Assembly: GCF_019219095.1 (NCBI RefSeq)
Contig: NZ_JAHUWH010000006.1
Coordinates: 62,001 to 126,000, forward strand
Direction: 5' to 3'
Length of the DNA: 64,000 nt
Source of the DNA: Acidovorax sp. sic0104
GTDB lineage: Bacteria; Pseudomonadota; Gammaproteobacteria; Burkholderiales; Burkholderiaceae_C
This document shows positions 48,106 through 58,378 of this stretch, piece by piece. Below the pieces are notes generated by a model, which was not told the DNA's origin, ran no database searches, and saw only the letters and a list, made by a program, of their open reading frames with translations. Every line of letters starts with the position of its first letter. Within the stretch, counting starts at the first letter, position 1. A program made the position numbers and the translations under genes.

Positions 48106-48987
48106 ATGAAAACCTCCAACGAGACAAGCTCCATGGAATTCAACCAACAACTCTATAAGAAGCGCCAGCGCTCCAACGCCATCGGCCTGACCCTGTCGCT
48201 GGGCGCCATGGTGCTGGGCCTGTTCGTGCTGCTCTGGATCCTGAGCGTGCTGCTGTCCAACGGCTTCGCCGCGCTGGACTGGAACATGTTCACACAGTCC
48301 ACGCCGGCTCCCGGCTCCGAGGGCGGCGGCCTGGCCAACGCCATCGTGGGCAGCCTGATGATGGTGGGTTTCACCGTGCTGGTATCCACGCCCATCGGCG
48401 TGCTGGCGGGTGTGTACCTTGCCGAGTACAGCGGCCAGAGCAAGACCGCAGAACTGACCCGGTTCGTGACCGACATCATGCTGTCTGCGCCTTCTATCGT
48501 GCTCGGCTTGTTCGTCTATGCGATCGCAGTGGCCACGGTGGGCAACTTCTCCGGCTGGGCCGGCAGCCTGGCGCTGTCGCTGATCGCCGTGCCCGTGGTT
48601 GTGCGCACCACCGAGAACATGCTGCGCCTGGTGCCCGGCAGCCTGCGCGAGGCGGCCTTTGCCCTGGGCGCGCCGCGCTGGAAGGTATCCACCATGGTCA
48701 CCCTGCGTGCGGCCCGCAGCGGCGTGATGACGGGCCTGCTGCTGGCTGTGGCCCGCATCAGCGGCGAGACGGCGCCCCTGCTGTTCACGGCACTCAACAA
48801 CCAGTTCTTCAGCACCAACATGAACGCGCCGATGGCCAACCTGCCCGTGGTGATCTTCCAGTTTGCGCTGAGCCCCTATGAAAACTGGGTGCGCCTGGCC
48901 TGGGGTGGCGCACTGCTCATCACGCTGTCGGTGCTGATCCTCAACGTCGTGGCGCGGGTCTTCCTGCGCGAAAAGAGCCGTGCCTGA
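48106..48987 (+). CDS. pstA: Phosphate ABC transporter permease PstA
   Basis: Second membrane subunit of the Pst importer, 293 residues, about six membrane segments. It has [18 protein letters not shown], the EAA-type loop [20 protein letters not shown] and the conserved [13 protein letters not shown]. The ATG at 48106 begins 8 bp after pstC. In-frame ATG 48133 ([12 protein letters not shown]) is an alternative start. Confidence 0.96.
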   Translation: MKTSNETSSMEFNQQLYKKRQRSNAIGLTLSLGAMVLGLFVLLWILSVLLSNGFAALDWNMFTQSTPAPGSEGGGLANAIVGSLMMVGFTVLVSTPIGVLAGVYLAEYSGQSKTAELTRFVTDIMLSAPSIVLGLFVYAIAVATVGNFSGWAGSLALSLIAVPVVVRTTENMLRLVPGSLREAAFALGAPRWKVSTMVTLRAARSGVMTGLLLAVARISGETAPLLFTALNNQFFSTNMNAPMANLPVVIFQFALSPYENWVRLAWGGALLITLSVLILNVVARVFLREKSRA

Positions 48988-49048
48988 CCGGGCCGGCCGC
49001 CCGCGCACGCAGACACAACCAGACAGTCTCCATTTTCAGGATTCGACC

Positions 49049-49831
49049 ATGAACGCCACCGCTACCGCCACCGCCAGCAAGAACGCGCTGGAACTGCGCA
49101 ACCTGAGCTTCTTCTACGGCAAGTTCCAGGGGCTGCGCAACGTCAGCCTCAACATCGCAGAGCACAAGGTCACCGCTTTCATCGGCCCCTCGGGCTGCGG
49201 CAAGTCGACCCTGCTGCGCACGCTCAACCGCATGTACAGCCTGTACCCGGGCCAGCGCGCAGAAGGCACCATCAATTTCTACGGCCAGGACATCCTGGAC
49301 CCCAAGCAGGACATCAATCTGCTGCGCGCCCGCATCGGGATGGTGTTCCAGAAGCCCACGCCGTTTCCCATGTCCATCTACGACAACATCGCCTTCGGCG
49401 TGAAGCTGTACGAGACTCTGAGCAAGAGCGAGATGGACGACCGCGTGGAATGGGCGCTGTCCAAGGCCGCGCTGTGGACCGAAGTGAAGGACAAGCTGCA
49501 CCAGAGCGGCCTGTCGCTGTCCGGCGGCCAGCAACAGCGGTTGTGCATCGCACGCAGCGTGGCCGTGAAGCCCTCGGTGCTGCTGCTCGACGAGCCCACC
49601 TCGGCGCTGGACCCGCTGTCCACCGCCAAGATCGAAGAGCTGATCGATGAGCTCAAGCACGACTACACCATTGCCATCGTGACCCACAACATGCAGCAGG
49701 CAGCGCGCTGCAGCGACTACACCGCCTACATGTACCTCGGCGAGATGATCGAGTTCGGTGCCACCGAGCAGATCTTCTTCAAGCCCGAGCGCAAGGAAAC
49801 CGAAGACTACATCACCGGCCGTTTCGGCTAA
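49049..49831 (+). CDS. pstB: Phosphate ABC transporter ATP-binding protein
   Basis: ATPase of the Pst importer, 260 residues. Walker A is GPSGCGKST, the ABC signature [16 protein letters not shown], Walker [16 protein letters not shown], and the switch His is in [12 protein letters not shown]. The ATG at 49049 matches the family N-terminus ([14 protein letters not shown] soon after). It follows pstA by 61 bp and precedes phoU by 12 bp. Confidence 0.97.
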   Translation: MNATATATASKNALELRNLSFFYGKFQGLRNVSLNIAEHKVTAFIGPSGCGKSTLLRTLNRMYSLYPGQRAEGTINFYGQDILDPKQDINLLRARIGMVFQKPTPFPMSIYDNIAFGVKLYETLSKSEMDDRVEWALSKAALWTEVKDKLHQSGLSLSGGQQQRLCIARSVAVKPSVLLLDEPTSALDPLSTAKIEELIDELKHDYTIAIVTHNMQQAARCSDYTAYMYLGEMIEFGATEQIFFKPERKETEDYITGRFG

Positions 49832-49843
49832 GGAGACAACGAG

Positions 49844-50545
49844 ATGCCCGATAAACATCTTTCCTCGCAGTTCGACAGCGAACTCAACAGCGTCTCCGCC
49901 CGCGTCATGGAGATGGGCGGCCTCGTGGAGTCGCAGATCCGCCAGGCGGTCTACGCCCTGTCCCAGTTCAGCCTGGAGGCGGTGGAAACCGTCGCCTCGA
50001 TGGAGACCCGCATCAATGCGATGGAGGTCGAGATCGATCAGGAGCTTTCTTCGATCATTGCCCGCCGCCAGCCCACCGCACGCGACCTGCGCCTGCTGCT
50101 TGCTTTCTCCAAGGCCACGGCCAACCTCGAGCGCATGGGCGACGAGGCCAACAAGATGGCGCGCATGGTGCGCTCCATCATCGAGAGCGGTGCACCGCGC
50201 TCGCTGCCGTCGAGCGACCTGCGCACCGCCGCCGAGCTGGCATCGGGCCTGCTGCGCAAGACGCTGGACGCGTTTGCGCGCCTGGACGTCAAGGCTGCCG
50301 TCGCCATCCTCAAGGAGGACGACCTCATCGACAAGGAGTTCGACGGCTTCGTGCGCAAGCTCATCACCTACATGATGGAAGATCCCCGCACCATCTCTCC
50401 CAGCCTGGACCTGCTGTTCCTGGCCAAGGCGATCGAGCGCATCGGAGACCACTCCAAGAATGTGGCCGAGCTGATCATCTATCTGGTCAAGGGCAAGGAT
50501 GTGCGCCACACTGCCCTGGACGAGATCGAGTCGGCCGTGCTGTAA
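49844..50545 (+). CDS. phoU: Phosphate transport regulator PhoU
   Basis: Negative regulator linking Pst transport state to the PhoR kinase, 233 residues, helical with two repeated three-helix bundles. It starts MPDKHLSSQFDSELNSVSAR, and contains the metal-binding ExxxD-type patches ERMGDEANKMARMV and ERIGDHSKNVAELI. AAGGAGA precedes the ATG at 49844. Between pstB and phoB, as in most proteobacteria, though followed directly by phoBR. Confidence 0.96.
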   Translation: MPDKHLSSQFDSELNSVSARVMEMGGLVESQIRQAVYALSQFSLEAVETVASMETRINAMEVEIDQELSSIIARRQPTARDLRLLLAFSKATANLERMGDEANKMARMVRSIIESGAPRSLPSSDLRTAAELASGLLRKTLDAFARLDVKAAVAILKEDDLIDKEFDGFVRKLITYMMEDPRTISPSLDLLFLAKAIERIGDHSKNVAELIIYLVKGKDVRHTALDEIESAVL

Positions 50546-50565
50546 GAAAGGGCTTTGGCACACCT

Positions 50566-51273
50566 ATGAGAAAGCTCCCACGCGTCCTCATCGTGGAGGA
50601 CGAACCCGCGATTGCCGAGCTGATTGCCGTCAATCTGCGCCACAACGGATTCCAGCCATTCTGGGCGGAAGACGGCGACTCTGCCCAGCGCGAGCTCGAC
50701 GCCGTGCTGCCGGATGTCATCCTGCTGGATTGGATGCTGCCGGGCCAAAGCGGCCTGTCGCTGGCTCGCAAATGGCGTGGCGACAGCCGCACCAAGCCCA
50801 TTCCCATCCTCATGCTCACGGCCCGTGGCGATGAGCCGGACAAGGTGGCCGGGCTCGATGCCGGTGCCGACGACTACATCACCAAGCCGTTCTCCACGCA
50901 GGAGCTTCTGGCCCGCATCCGTGCCGTGCTGCGCCGCCGCGCGCCGGAGCAGGTGAGCGACAGCGTGACGATCGGCGAACTGGTGCTCGATGCCGGCACA
51001 TACCGCGTGACCTTCCAGGGCCAGCCGCTCAAGGTGGGTCCGACCGAGTTCAAGCTGCTGCACTTCTTGATGAAGCATGCCGAGCGCGTGCACAGCCGCT
51101 CGCAACTGCTCGACAAGGTGTGGGGCGACCACGTCTTCATCGAGGAGCGCACGGTGGACGTGCACGTCAAGCGCCTGCGCGAAGCGCTGGGGTCTGCCTC
51201 TGTGATGGTGGAGACCGTGCGTGGCGCAGGCTACCGTCTCACGGCGCAGCCGCAGGTGCAGCTGCAGGCTTGA
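50566..51273 (+). CDS. phoB: Phosphate regulon response regulator PhoB
   Basis: Transcription factor that binds Pho boxes when phosphorylated by PhoR. The product is 235 residues. The receiver domain has the acidic pair in VEDEPAIAE, phospho-acceptor Asp55 in VILLDWMLPGQSG, and Lys in DYITKPFS. The winged-helix DNA-binding domain has ERTVDVHVKRLREAL. It is 20 bp after phoU and likely autoregulated through the upstream pstS Pho box. Confidence 0.97.
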   Translation: MRKLPRVLIVEDEPAIAELIAVNLRHNGFQPFWAEDGDSAQRELDAVLPDVILLDWMLPGQSGLSLARKWRGDSRTKPIPILMLTARGDEPDKVAGLDAGADDYITKPFSTQELLARIRAVLRRRAPEQVSDSVTIGELVLDAGTYRVTFQGQPLKVGPTEFKLLHFLMKHAERVHSRSQLLDKVWGDHVFIEERTVDVHVKRLREALGSASVMVETVRGAGYRLTAQPQVQLQA

Positions 51274-51351
51274 GCTGGGTCTTTTTTCTGCTGTGGTGAA
51301 CGGGGCGCACGGGTTGCGCCCCTGGCTTTTTGAGAAGGCGTTGCGGACCGG

Positions 51352-52704
51352 ATGCTGTGGCGAATAACGTATTTCCTGCTGTGGCAGATCGCGGGCGGCA
51401 GCCTGGGATGGTGGAAGGGTGGGCCCTGGGGCGCGGCTTTGGGCGCTGCCCTGGCGGGATGGGCCTGGTTTGTGTGGGACTTGCTGCGCGGCGTGCGCGT
51501 TCTGCGCTGGCTGCGCACGGGCGACCTGAGTGACGTGCCCTCGATGCGCGGCATCTGGGGGGAGGCGGCCGACCGCGCCCGGCGCCTGCTGCGTCGCCAG
51601 GAAGCCCAGATACGTGACAGCCAGGACCGGTTGCAGGAGATCCTGGCCGCCCTGCAGGCCACGCCCAACGGCGTGGTGCTGCTTGACGCGCAGGGCCGCA
51701 TCGAGTGGTGCAACCAGATGGCGGCCAACCAGTTCGGGTTCGACGCGCAGCGCGACGTGATGCAGTCCATCGGCAACCTGGTGCGCGACCCGGATTTCAC
51801 CGCGTACTTCGCGGCGCAGGATTTCACCCGTGACGTGGTGCTGGAGGGGCGGTTCAGCACCCCGTCCCGTCCGGTGCGCATATCAGTGCATCTGCACCCT
51901 TACGGTGACGGGCGCACCTTGCTGCTGTCGCGCGACGTGACTGCGCTGGAGCAGGCCGATGCCATGCGGCGCGACTTCGTGGCCAATGTGTCGCATGAGA
52001 TCCGAACGCCCCTCACTGTGCTCACGGGCTTTGTGGAAACCCTTCAGACGCTGCCTTTGAATGCCGACGAGAGGTCCCGGTACCTGGGCATGATGGGCCA
52101 GCAGGCGCTGCGCATGCAGAGCGTGGTGCAAGACCTGCTGACCCTCTCGCGCCTGGAGGGCAGCCCGCCGCCCGGCATGGCCGAGTGGATGCCGGTGCAG
52201 TCACTGTTGCAGCGCTGCGAAGAGGAAGGGCGCGCTTTGTCTGCGCTGCTCACGCAAAACCAGCCGCGACAGCACACGATGGTCTTCCCCGGGGCGGACA
52301 GCTTGCGGCAGGAGGGCCAGATTGCCGGCGTGCCTGCTGAACTGCAGAGCGCGCTGTCCAACCTGATCAGCAACGCGGTGCGCTACACGCCTGCTGGCGG
52401 CACGATCACGATCACCTGGCAGCGCAAGGAAGATGGGAGCGCGGTGTTCTCGGTGCAGGACACCGGCCCTGGCATTGCCCCTGAGCACATCCCCCGACTG
52501 ACGGAGCGCTTCTATCGCGTGGACCGCAGCCGATCGCGCGAAACCGGCGGGACGGGCCTCGGGCTGGCCATCGTCAAGCACGTGCTGCAGCGCCACGGCG
52601 CCACGCTCGAGATCACCAGTGTGCTGGGCAAGGGCTCGGTGTTCGCGGTGACGTTTCCGGCCAACCGGCTGCGCGGCTTTGCGCTGCCTGCGGCGGCGGC
52701 TTGA
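51352..52704 (+). CDS. phoR: Phosphate regulon sensor kinase PhoR
   Basis: Histidine kinase that phosphorylates PhoB under phosphate starvation; 450 residues. Two short N-terminal hydrophobic segments (TYFLLWQIAGGSLGWW and GAALGAALAGWAWFVWDLL), a PAS domain (ATPNGVVLLDAQGRIEWCN), the dimerisation/phospho-acceptor helix with His215 in VANVSHEIRTPLTVL, then N (NLISNAVRYTPAGG), G1 (DTGPGIAPEH) and G2 (GTGLGLAIVKHV) boxes. Ends 16 bp from the convergent MATE gene. Confidence 0.96.
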   Translation: MLWRITYFLLWQIAGGSLGWWKGGPWGAALGAALAGWAWFVWDLLRGVRVLRWLRTGDLSDVPSMRGIWGEAADRARRLLRRQEAQIRDSQDRLQEILAALQATPNGVVLLDAQGRIEWCNQMAANQFGFDAQRDVMQSIGNLVRDPDFTAYFAAQDFTRDVVLEGRFSTPSRPVRISVHLHPYGDGRTLLLSRDVTALEQADAMRRDFVANVSHEIRTPLTVLTGFVETLQTLPLNADERSRYLGMMGQQALRMQSVVQDLLTLSRLEGSPPPGMAEWMPVQSLLQRCEEEGRALSALLTQNQPRQHTMVFPGADSLRQEGQIAGVPAELQSALSNLISNAVRYTPAGGTITITWQRKEDGSAVFSVQDTGPGIAPEHIPRLTERFYRVDRSRSRETGGTGLGLAIVKHVLQRHGATLEITSVLGKGSVFAVTFPANRLRGFALPAAAA

Positions 52705-52720
52705 TCGGGCGCCAAGACAC

Positions 52721-54061
52721 TCAAACGGGCCTGTGAATCGCCCGCCACAGCATGGCCACGAACAGCAGTGCCGTTGCCAGCAGGGCGGCCGCACTGGCGG
52801 CCCAGAACGGCGTGGGCGAAGGCGTGGTGACGGCCCACATGCCCTCGCCATGGTAGGCCCACAGATAGCCGCCGCCCAGTCCGGCGCCCCACAGCAGAAC
52901 GCAGTACACCAGCAGCGGTGCCACCGTGATCCGGTAGCAGCGCAGCACAAAGACGCACAGGGTCTGCAAGGCATCCGCAAGGTGGTAGGCCGCAACCCAG
53001 ACCAGCACGCCGCCGGCCATCGCCACCACGGCAGTGTTGCTGGAGTAGATGGTGCCCAGGTGGTGTTTTGCTATCAATAAAGTAGCTGACAGCGCAATAC
53101 CAGCAAGCGCTGCAAGCTTGAATCCCATCAAAACCGCCTGCCGCGCGCGCACAGGGTCGCCAGCGCCCAGCCAGTAGCTGGTGCGGGCACTCGTGGCAAT
53201 GGCGAGCGACAGCGGCACCATGTAGAGCACTGCGGCAAGGTTCGATGCGATCTGGTGTGCTGCCGATGCGATGGTGCCCTGGCGCGCGATGAACAGCGCC
53301 ATCAGCGTGAACGAAGTCACCTCCACCATCACCGCCAACCCGGCCGGAACGCCCAGCCGCGCAAAGCCGGCGATGGTCGGCCAGTGGGGTGGCTCGATGC
53401 GGCGCCAGAGGCTCAGGGGTCGGTAGATGTCCTGCGTGCGCAGCAGCCAGACGGCCAGGCCCAGCATGCTGCAGTTGACCACCAGCGTTGCCCAGGCGCA
53501 GCCGACCACGCCCTGTGCGGGCAGCCCGAATCCGCCGAAGGTGAACCAGATCGACAGGGGCAGCTTGATGAACAGCGAGCCCACCTGCAGCCAGGTCACC
53601 AGCTGGGGACGCCCGAGGGCCTGGTTCAGCGTGCTGTAGATGCGAAAGAGCAGAGCCGGTGGCAGTGCCAGGGCAAGCACCGCCAGGTAGCTCTCGACCT
53701 CGGTGCGCAGTGCGGGTGGTACTTCGGTCCAGCGAAGCAGGGGGCCGGGTGACAGCAGGATGGCCATTCCCGCCGTCGAAGCTGCGGCACACAGGTACAG
53801 CGCTTGCCGCAAGGAGCTGCCGATGGCCTCCGTCTGGCGCGCGCCGCGCTGCTCCGACCACACCGGCAGAAGTGCCTGCAGCACACCGATCAGCGCGACA
53901 TACACGCTGATGAAGATGGCCGAACCGACCGACAGCGCGGCCAGCGAGGACTCTCCATAGCGCCCCGCGACGATGGTGTCCGTCACGCCGAAGGCCATGA
54001 CGGCCAGCTGCCCGGCCAGCACGGTGGCGGCGTGCCGGGAGATGGTGGACAGCTCGGACAT
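52721..54061 (-). CDS. MATE family efflux transporter
   Basis: Polytopic membrane protein of 446 residues with about twelve segments, of the MatE/NorM superfamily that exports drugs or cationic metabolites in exchange for H+ or Na+. The N-terminus has TVLAGQLAVMAFGVTDTIVA and GRYGESSLAALSVGS, the second half SAAHQIASNLAAVLYMVPLS. The ATG at 54061 shares a base with the preceding stop (TGATG). Residues about 315-331 are encoded by a repeat copy. Substrate unknown. Confidence 0.92.
   Translation of the reverse strand: MSELSTISRHAATVLAGQLAVMAFGVTDTIVAGRYGESSLAALSVGSAIFISVYVALIGVLQALLPVWSEQRGARQTEAIGSSLRQALYLCAAASTAGMAILLSPGPLLRWTEVPPALRTEVESYLAVLALALPPALLFRIYSTLNQALGRPQLVTWLQVGSLFIKLPLSIWFTFGGFGLPAQGVVGCAWATLVVNCSMLGLAVWLLRTQDIYRPLSLWRRIEPPHWPTIAGFARLGVPAGLAVMVEVTSFTLMALFIARQGTIASAAHQIASNLAAVLYMVPLSLAIATSARTSYWLGAGDPVRARQAVLMGFKLAALAGIALSATLLIAKHHLGTIYSSNTAVVAMAGGVLVWVAAYHLADALQTLCVFVLRCYRITVAPLLVYCVLLWGAGLGGGYLWAYHGEGMWAVTTPSPTPFWAASAAALLATALLFVAMLWRAIHRPV
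53069..53118 (+). repeat. Dispersed repeat copy B, inside the MATE gene
   Basis: Reads TGCTATCAATAAAGTAGC, then TGACAGCGCAATACCAG, then CAAGCGCTGCAAGCT. It lies antisense to the reading frame of the gene and aligns ungapped with the folP copy. Confidence 0.75.
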
Positions 54062-55767
54062 CAGCGCGCAGACCCGGCGCGCCGAAACACCAGCAGATGG
54101 TCGTTCTTGTCGGTAGGCCGGGGAACAACGGCCCGGCGCTCCCACAGCGCCGCGTTGACCATGCGCTCGGACGCAGGCCAGGATTCCTTGTCGGCCACCA
54201 GCCAGTCGCACTCGTCCTGCAGGCCCGCGCGTTCCAGCGCGAGTTTGCCGTGGTACTGCAGCGCGGCCACTTGGGCGCGGTTCAGTCCCACGGTCTGCAC
54301 GCAGCCCGGTTGGGGGCCCAGCACCGCCTGCACGGCCCGCACCTGCGGCCCGTAGCTGCGGGCATAGTCCAGCAGCGGCAGCCACAGCGTCATCAGCAAA
54401 ACCCAGCCCAGCGCCGCGCCGCCTGCGGGCAGCACCAGGCTCTTCCAGATGGGCGCGCGGTCGCGCGAGGCGCGCCACCACACCAGGCTGCACCAGCCGG
54501 CCGTGGCCGCCAGCGCCACCACCAGAGCCAGCAATGAAAACTGCGGCACGAAGCCGGGCGCAAGCTTGGCCACGTTGGCCGCCGGCTTGGCCGGAAAGCC
54601 CGTCTGCATCGCGATCCATATCACCCAGATCGCCAGGGCCGACACCGTGAAGAACAGCAGCGTGAACCAGTCGATCAGTGCGCCCACGCTGCGCCGCAAT
54701 GTGGGCAAGGCAAACGCGGCCAGCGCGGCCAGCGCCGGCAGGCCCAGCAGCAAGGCCCTGTCGGCGGGCTGCGTGGTGAGCGTCGCCGCGATCGACACGG
54801 CGGAAAACCACAGCGGCAGCAGCAGGTGCCGGTGGCCCTGCCGGCTCACGATCTGCTTGCGCCAACGCCACAGCGTCCACAGCGCCAGGGGCCACGCGGG
54901 CCAGCCAAACCACAGCAGCAGCCGTGCAAGGCTTTGCCATTCCTTGCCACCCGAGCCCGCACCGGTACCAACGATGCGCCAGCGCCACAGGTCTAGCTTC
55001 CAGGCCACCAGGGCAGCAACCAGGGTGACCGCGGTCAGCACCAGCGCCCAGGGCAAGCGGCGGTCCGTACTGCTGCCCGGCGCCATCACCACCAGCACGA
55101 TGCTGCCAACGCCCAGCAGGGCGGCGACCGCAGGGGCTCCCGCCAGGGTCAGCCCCAGCATGCCCACGGCCAGTGCGATGGCCGGTGCCGTGGCGCGGTG
55201 GGGCATGGCCGCCACCGCGAAGAAGAGCAGCGCCGTGCAACTGAGCTGCACCAGGTAGCTGGTGACTTCGTGCGACAGCTGCGCCAGCCCCAGGCAGGCA
55301 ATCAGGGCCAGCAGTGCGCCGTCGGCAATCGCACGCGCGTAGTCCGGCGGGTTGGCTTCGCCCCCGAATGCAAATGCCACCGGCTGAGCGCCCGGGCTGC
55401 GTGCCAGGTAGTACACGCCGTACCAGGTGGCGATGAGGGTCAAGGCCAGCAGTACGGCAAAGGGCAGGCGTACCGCCATTTCGGCAGACAACCACGACGG
55501 CGCGAGCTGGATGGCCCACGCGCCCAGCCAGTAGGGCAGCAGCCCCTCGGTCTCTGGCGCCATGCCGCCCACGAGCGGGGCCAGCCACGGAGTGCGGCCC
55601 TGCGCCAGCTCCAGCATGTAGCCGAACGCCGTGACGTCCGCGCTTTTCCAGGGGTCCCGGCCCACGAAGCCCGGTACGACATAGGCAATGCACAGCAGCA
55701 GCAGCGCCCAGCGTGGCAGGGGGCTGACGGCATTCTGGGTAACGATGGCAGGGGTGGGTGGGGTCAC
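54061..55767 (-). CDS. ArnT/PMT-like membrane glycosyltransferase-like protein
   Basis: Large membrane protein of 568 residues with about twelve hydrophobic segments. The N-terminal part (VVPGFVGRDPWKSADVTAFG, then GRTPWLAPLVGG) resembles GT39/ArnT-type transferases, with an acidic loop after the first segment. The C-terminal soluble part follows the last segment (LDYARSYGPQVRAVQAVL). The stop overlaps the MATE start (TGATG), predicting coupled translation. The sugar or lipid substrate is unknown; the family call is moderate. Confidence 0.78.
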   Translation of the reverse strand: MTPPTPAIVTQNAVSPLPRWALLLLCIAYVVPGFVGRDPWKSADVTAFGYMLELAQGRTPWLAPLVGGMAPETEGLLPYWLGAWAIQLAPSWLSAEMAVRLPFAVLLALTLIATWYGVYYLARSPGAQPVAFAFGGEANPPDYARAIADGALLALIACLGLAQLSHEVTSYLVQLSCTALLFFAVAAMPHRATAPAIALAVGMLGLTLAGAPAVAALLGVGSIVLVVMAPGSSTDRRLPWALVLTAVTLVAALVAWKLDLWRWRIVGTGAGSGGKEWQSLARLLLWFGWPAWPLALWTLWRWRKQIVSRQGHRHLLLPLWFSAVSIAATLTTQPADRALLLGLPALAALAAFALPTLRRSVGALIDWFTLLFFTVSALAIWVIWIAMQTGFPAKPAANVAKLAPGFVPQFSLLALVVALAATAGWCSLVWWRASRDRAPIWKSLVLPAGGAALGWVLLMTLWLPLLDYARSYGPQVRAVQAVLGPQPGCVQTVGLNRAQVAALQYHGKLALERAGLQDECDWLVADKESWPASERMVNAALWERRAVVPRPTDKNDHLLVFRRAGSAR

Positions 55768-55901
55768 GCGTCAGAAAGGCGGCAAAAGCGGAGCCACTGA
55801 GAATAAGGGCAAAAGCACTGCGAAGGCCCCAAAGCGACGAAAGACTCCGCGCCCCTGCGACGGGCCTTCGCGCGGGGTTGGGGAGGCGGCGACAACAAAG
55901 C

Positions 55902-55934
55902 AAAAAGGCAGCCCGGTTGCCCGGGCTGCCTTTT
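55902..55934 (-). terminator. Terminator after rpmE2
   Basis: GGCAGCCCGG (55907-55916) and CCGGGCTGCC (55921-55930) form a perfect 10-bp stem with a TTGC loop on the plus strand. The minus strand continues with five T residues; the plus strand has four, so it may work in both directions. Confidence 0.9.
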
Positions 55935-55956
55935 GTGGCGCTGACGCAAGGACGAA

Positions 55957-56211
55957 TTACTTCGCTGCAGTCTTGCCGAAACGGTTGCGGAAGCGCTCCA
56001 CGCGGCCACCCATGTTGTCCACCGACTTTTGCGTGCCGGTGTAGAAGGGGTGCGATTCAGAAGAGGTATCCAGCTTGAACAGCGGGTATTCCTTGCCTTC
56101 GAAGGTCTCGGTTTCCTTGGTGTTCACGCACGAGCGGGTCACGAACTTGAAGCCGTTGGACAGGTCCGAGAACAGGACTTCGCGGTAGTTGGGGTGAATG
56201 CCTTCTTTCAT
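55957..56211 (-). CDS. rpmE2: 50S ribosomal protein L31 type B
   Basis: Zinc-independent form of L31. The product is 84 residues from the ATG at 56211 ([20 protein letters not shown]), preceded by AAGGA; an in-frame TTG at 56217 is less likely. The four zinc-binding Cys of type A are absent; a single Cys remains (RSCVNTKET). [18 protein letters not shown] is the type B signature. It is followed by a strong terminator. It lies downstream of rho. Confidence 0.96.
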   Translation of the reverse strand: MKEGIHPNYREVLFSDLSNGFKFVTRSCVNTKETETFEGKEYPLFKLDTSSESHPFYTGTQKSVDNMGGRVERFRNRFGKTAAK

Positions 56212-56419
56212 GATCAATCCTTGTCAAGTGCGGGAGCCGCGCTGAACCCGGAGCAACCTTTGCGCCGTGGAACATTCAACGTACTTTCCGCAGAAAAAGC
56301 CCTCTATTATTGCATAGGGTGAATCTGGGGCTTGGCAGCATCGGGAGCGGCGGTGGAAACGGGCGCGCCCTGAGACCAGTGCCACCGTGGATCTGGCTCT
56401 GCCAGTCCACCGGTGTCGT

Positions 56420-56433
56420 CCCCCTTTGAGGGG
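56420..56433. other. Short hairpin downstream of rho
   Basis: CCCCC-TTTGA-GGGG can form a small stem 26 bp from the end of rho (minus strand), without a T tract. The stretch 56212-56458 (247 bp) otherwise contains the rpmE2 leader and a minus-strand AATAAT at 56306-56311 that may be the rpmE2 -10. Confidence 0.35.
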
Positions 56434-56458
56434 AGGCGCCGACGGCGATCCAGGGGGC

Positions 56459-57721
56459 TTACCCGCCCCTTCGCATCATGTCGAAGAAGTCCACATTGGT
56501 CTTGGTGGCCTTCATGTTCTTGATCATGAGCTCCATCGACTCGATCTCGTCCATGTTGTACATGAACTGACGCAGGATGCGGGTCTTTTGCAGGATCTCG
56601 GGGGCCAGCAGTAGCTCTTCGCGGCGCGTGCCGCTCTTGTTGAGTTCGATGGCGGGGAACACGCGCTTTTCGTACAGGCGGCGGTTCAGGTGGATTTCGC
56701 AGTTGCCCGTGCCCTTGAATTCTTCGAAGATCACTTCGTCCATGCGGCTGCCGGTGTCGACCAGCGCGGTGGCGATGATGGTCAGCGAACCGCCTTCCTC
56801 GACCTTGCGGGCGGCGCCGAAGAAGCGCTTGGGGCGCTGCAGCGCTGCGGCGTCCACACCGCCGGACAGGACCTTGCCGCTGGAGGGCACGACGTTGTTG
56901 TAGGCGCGGGCCAGGCGGGTGATGGAGTCCAGCAGGATCACCACGTCCTTCTTGAGTTCGACCAGGCGCTTGGCGCGCTCGATCACCATCTCGGCCACAT
57001 GCACGTGGCGGGCGGCGGGCTCGTCGAAGGTGGAGGCGATGATCTCGCCCTTCACCGTGCGCTGCATTTCGGTCACTTCTTCAGGGCGCTCGTCCACCAG
57101 CAGCACCATCAGGTGCACGTCGGGGTTGTTGGCCGTGATGGCGTGGGCGATGTGCTGCATCATCACCGTCTTGCCGCTCTTGGGCGGTGCGACGATCAGC
57201 GCGCGCTGTCCGCGGCCGATGGGGGCGATGATGTCGATGATGCGGCCGGTGATGTTCTCCTCACCCTTGATCTCGCGCTCCAGACGCATCTGTTCCTTGG
57301 GGAACAGGGGCGTCAGGTTCTCGAACATCACCTTGTGCTTGTTCTGCTCCGGTGGACCGCCGTTGACGGCGTCGAGCTTGGTGAGGGCAAAGTAGCGCTC
57401 GCCATCCTTGGGCGTGCGCACTTCGCCTTCGATCATGTCGCCGGTGTGCAGGTTGAAGCGGCGCACCTGGCTGGGCGAAATGTAGATGTCGTCCGTGCTC
57501 GCGGTGAAGCTGGTGTCGGGGCTGCGCAGAAAGCCGAAGCCGTCGGGCAGGATTTCCAGCACGCCGTCGGCAAACACCTGCTCGCCCGCCTTGGCGCGCT
57601 TCTTGATGATGGCAAACATCAGCTCCTGTTTGCGCATCCGGCCGGTATTTTCGATTTCGAGTTCTTCGGCTTGCTTCAGGACTTCAGACACGTGCAGTGC
57701 CTTGAGTTCGTTTAAGTGCAT
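56459..57721 (-). CDS. rho: Transcription termination factor Rho
   Basis: Hexameric RNA-dependent ATPase that ends transcription. The product is 420 residues, the usual length. The N-terminal RNA-binding part has [15 protein letters not shown] (primary site), followed by P-loop [16 protein letters not shown], Walker [18 protein letters not shown] and Q/R-loop region [26 protein letters not shown] precedes the ATG at 57721. Frames open upstream lack homology. Downstream of trxA on the same strand. Confidence 0.98.
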   Translation of the reverse strand: MHLNELKALHVSEVLKQAEELEIENTGRMRKQELMFAIIKKRAKAGEQVFADGVLEILPDGFGFLRSPDTSFTASTDDIYISPSQVRRFNLHTGDMIEGEVRTPKDGERYFALTKLDAVNGGPPEQNKHKVMFENLTPLFPKEQMRLEREIKGEENITGRIIDIIAPIGRGQRALIVAPPKSGKTVMMQHIAHAITANNPDVHLMVLLVDERPEEVTEMQRTVKGEIIASTFDEPAARHVHVAEMVIERAKRLVELKKDVVILLDSITRLARAYNNVVPSSGKVLSGGVDAAALQRPKRFFGAARKVEEGGSLTIIATALVDTGSRMDEVIFEEFKGTGNCEIHLNRRLYEKRVFPAIELNKSGTRREELLLAPEILQKTRILRQFMYNMDEIESMELMIKNMKATKTNVDFFDMMRRGG

Positions 57722-57936
57722 GGAGTGACTCCTTGGCGGAGCTGGTGTGAACTTTGGGGGGGAGGGCTGATGCCGGGAAGGCTGCTGTTTGCAGGCCTGG
57801 CATGCCGTGGATCTTGGTCCGGCTGCCAATGCGTGCAGACCGGTGATCGACAGGAATTATGACAGGAAAAAAACCGGGGTATTCGGGGGCTTGCTATTTG
57901 GCCGCCAGCCAGGGCATCGCGGAGTGCGGGTGCCGA

Positions 57937-57974
57937 AAGAAAAACGCCCCGCCAGACGTCTGTGTCTGCGGGGC
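57937..57974 (-). terminator. Terminator after trxA
   Basis: GCCCCGC (57946-57952) pairs with GCGGGGC (57968-57974); AGAC/GTCT lengthen the stem with one bulge. On the minus strand it runs into TTTTTCTTT, giving a typical intrinsic terminator between trxA and rho. Confidence 0.8.
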
Positions 57975-57987
57975 ATGGGGCGATCGA

Positions 57988-58320
57988 TCAGGCCAGTTGC
58001 TGGTCGATGAAGGCGGTCAGTTGTGCCTTGCTCATCGCGCCGACCTTGGTGGCGGCCAATTGCCCGTCCTTGAAAAGCATCAGGGTGGGGATGCCGCGAA
58101 TGCCGAACTTGGCGGGGATCTCGCGGTTGTCGTCCACGTTCAGCTTGGCGATCTGCAGCTTGCCCTGGTAGGTGCCGGCCACTTCGTCCAGGATGGGGGC
58201 GATCATCTTGCAGGGGCCGCACCATTCCGCCCAATAGTCCACCAGCACCGGGGTGCCGGCCTTGAGCACGTCGGCTTCGAAGCTTGCGTCGGAGAGATGT
58301 TTGATGAGTTCGCTGGCCAT
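57988..58320 (-). CDS. trxA: Thioredoxin
   Basis: Small disulfide reductase of 110 residues. The active site is WAEWCGPCK, with Cys34 and Cys37, and the cis-Pro loop is RGIPTLMLF. The ATG at 58320 is preceded by AAGGAAT. TTATAC on the minus strand at 58366-58361 is a plausible -10 with a leader of about 35 nt. Divergent from the addB-like gene. Confidence 0.97.
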   Translation of the reverse strand: MASELIKHLSDASFEADVLKAGTPVLVDYWAEWCGPCKMIAPILDEVAGTYQGKLQIAKLNVDDNREIPAKFGIRGIPTLMLFKDGQLAATKVGAMSKAQLTAFIDQQLA

Positions 58321-58378
58321 GGCGGATTCCTTGTGTCTGGGCGGGTTGCGACCGGGGTACGTATAAAGTCTGGTCATT

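Noticed and set aside
56411..56460. G/C hairpin region after rho as a second dispersed repeat
   Set aside because: Only one copy is present in the window, so repetition cannot be shown here.
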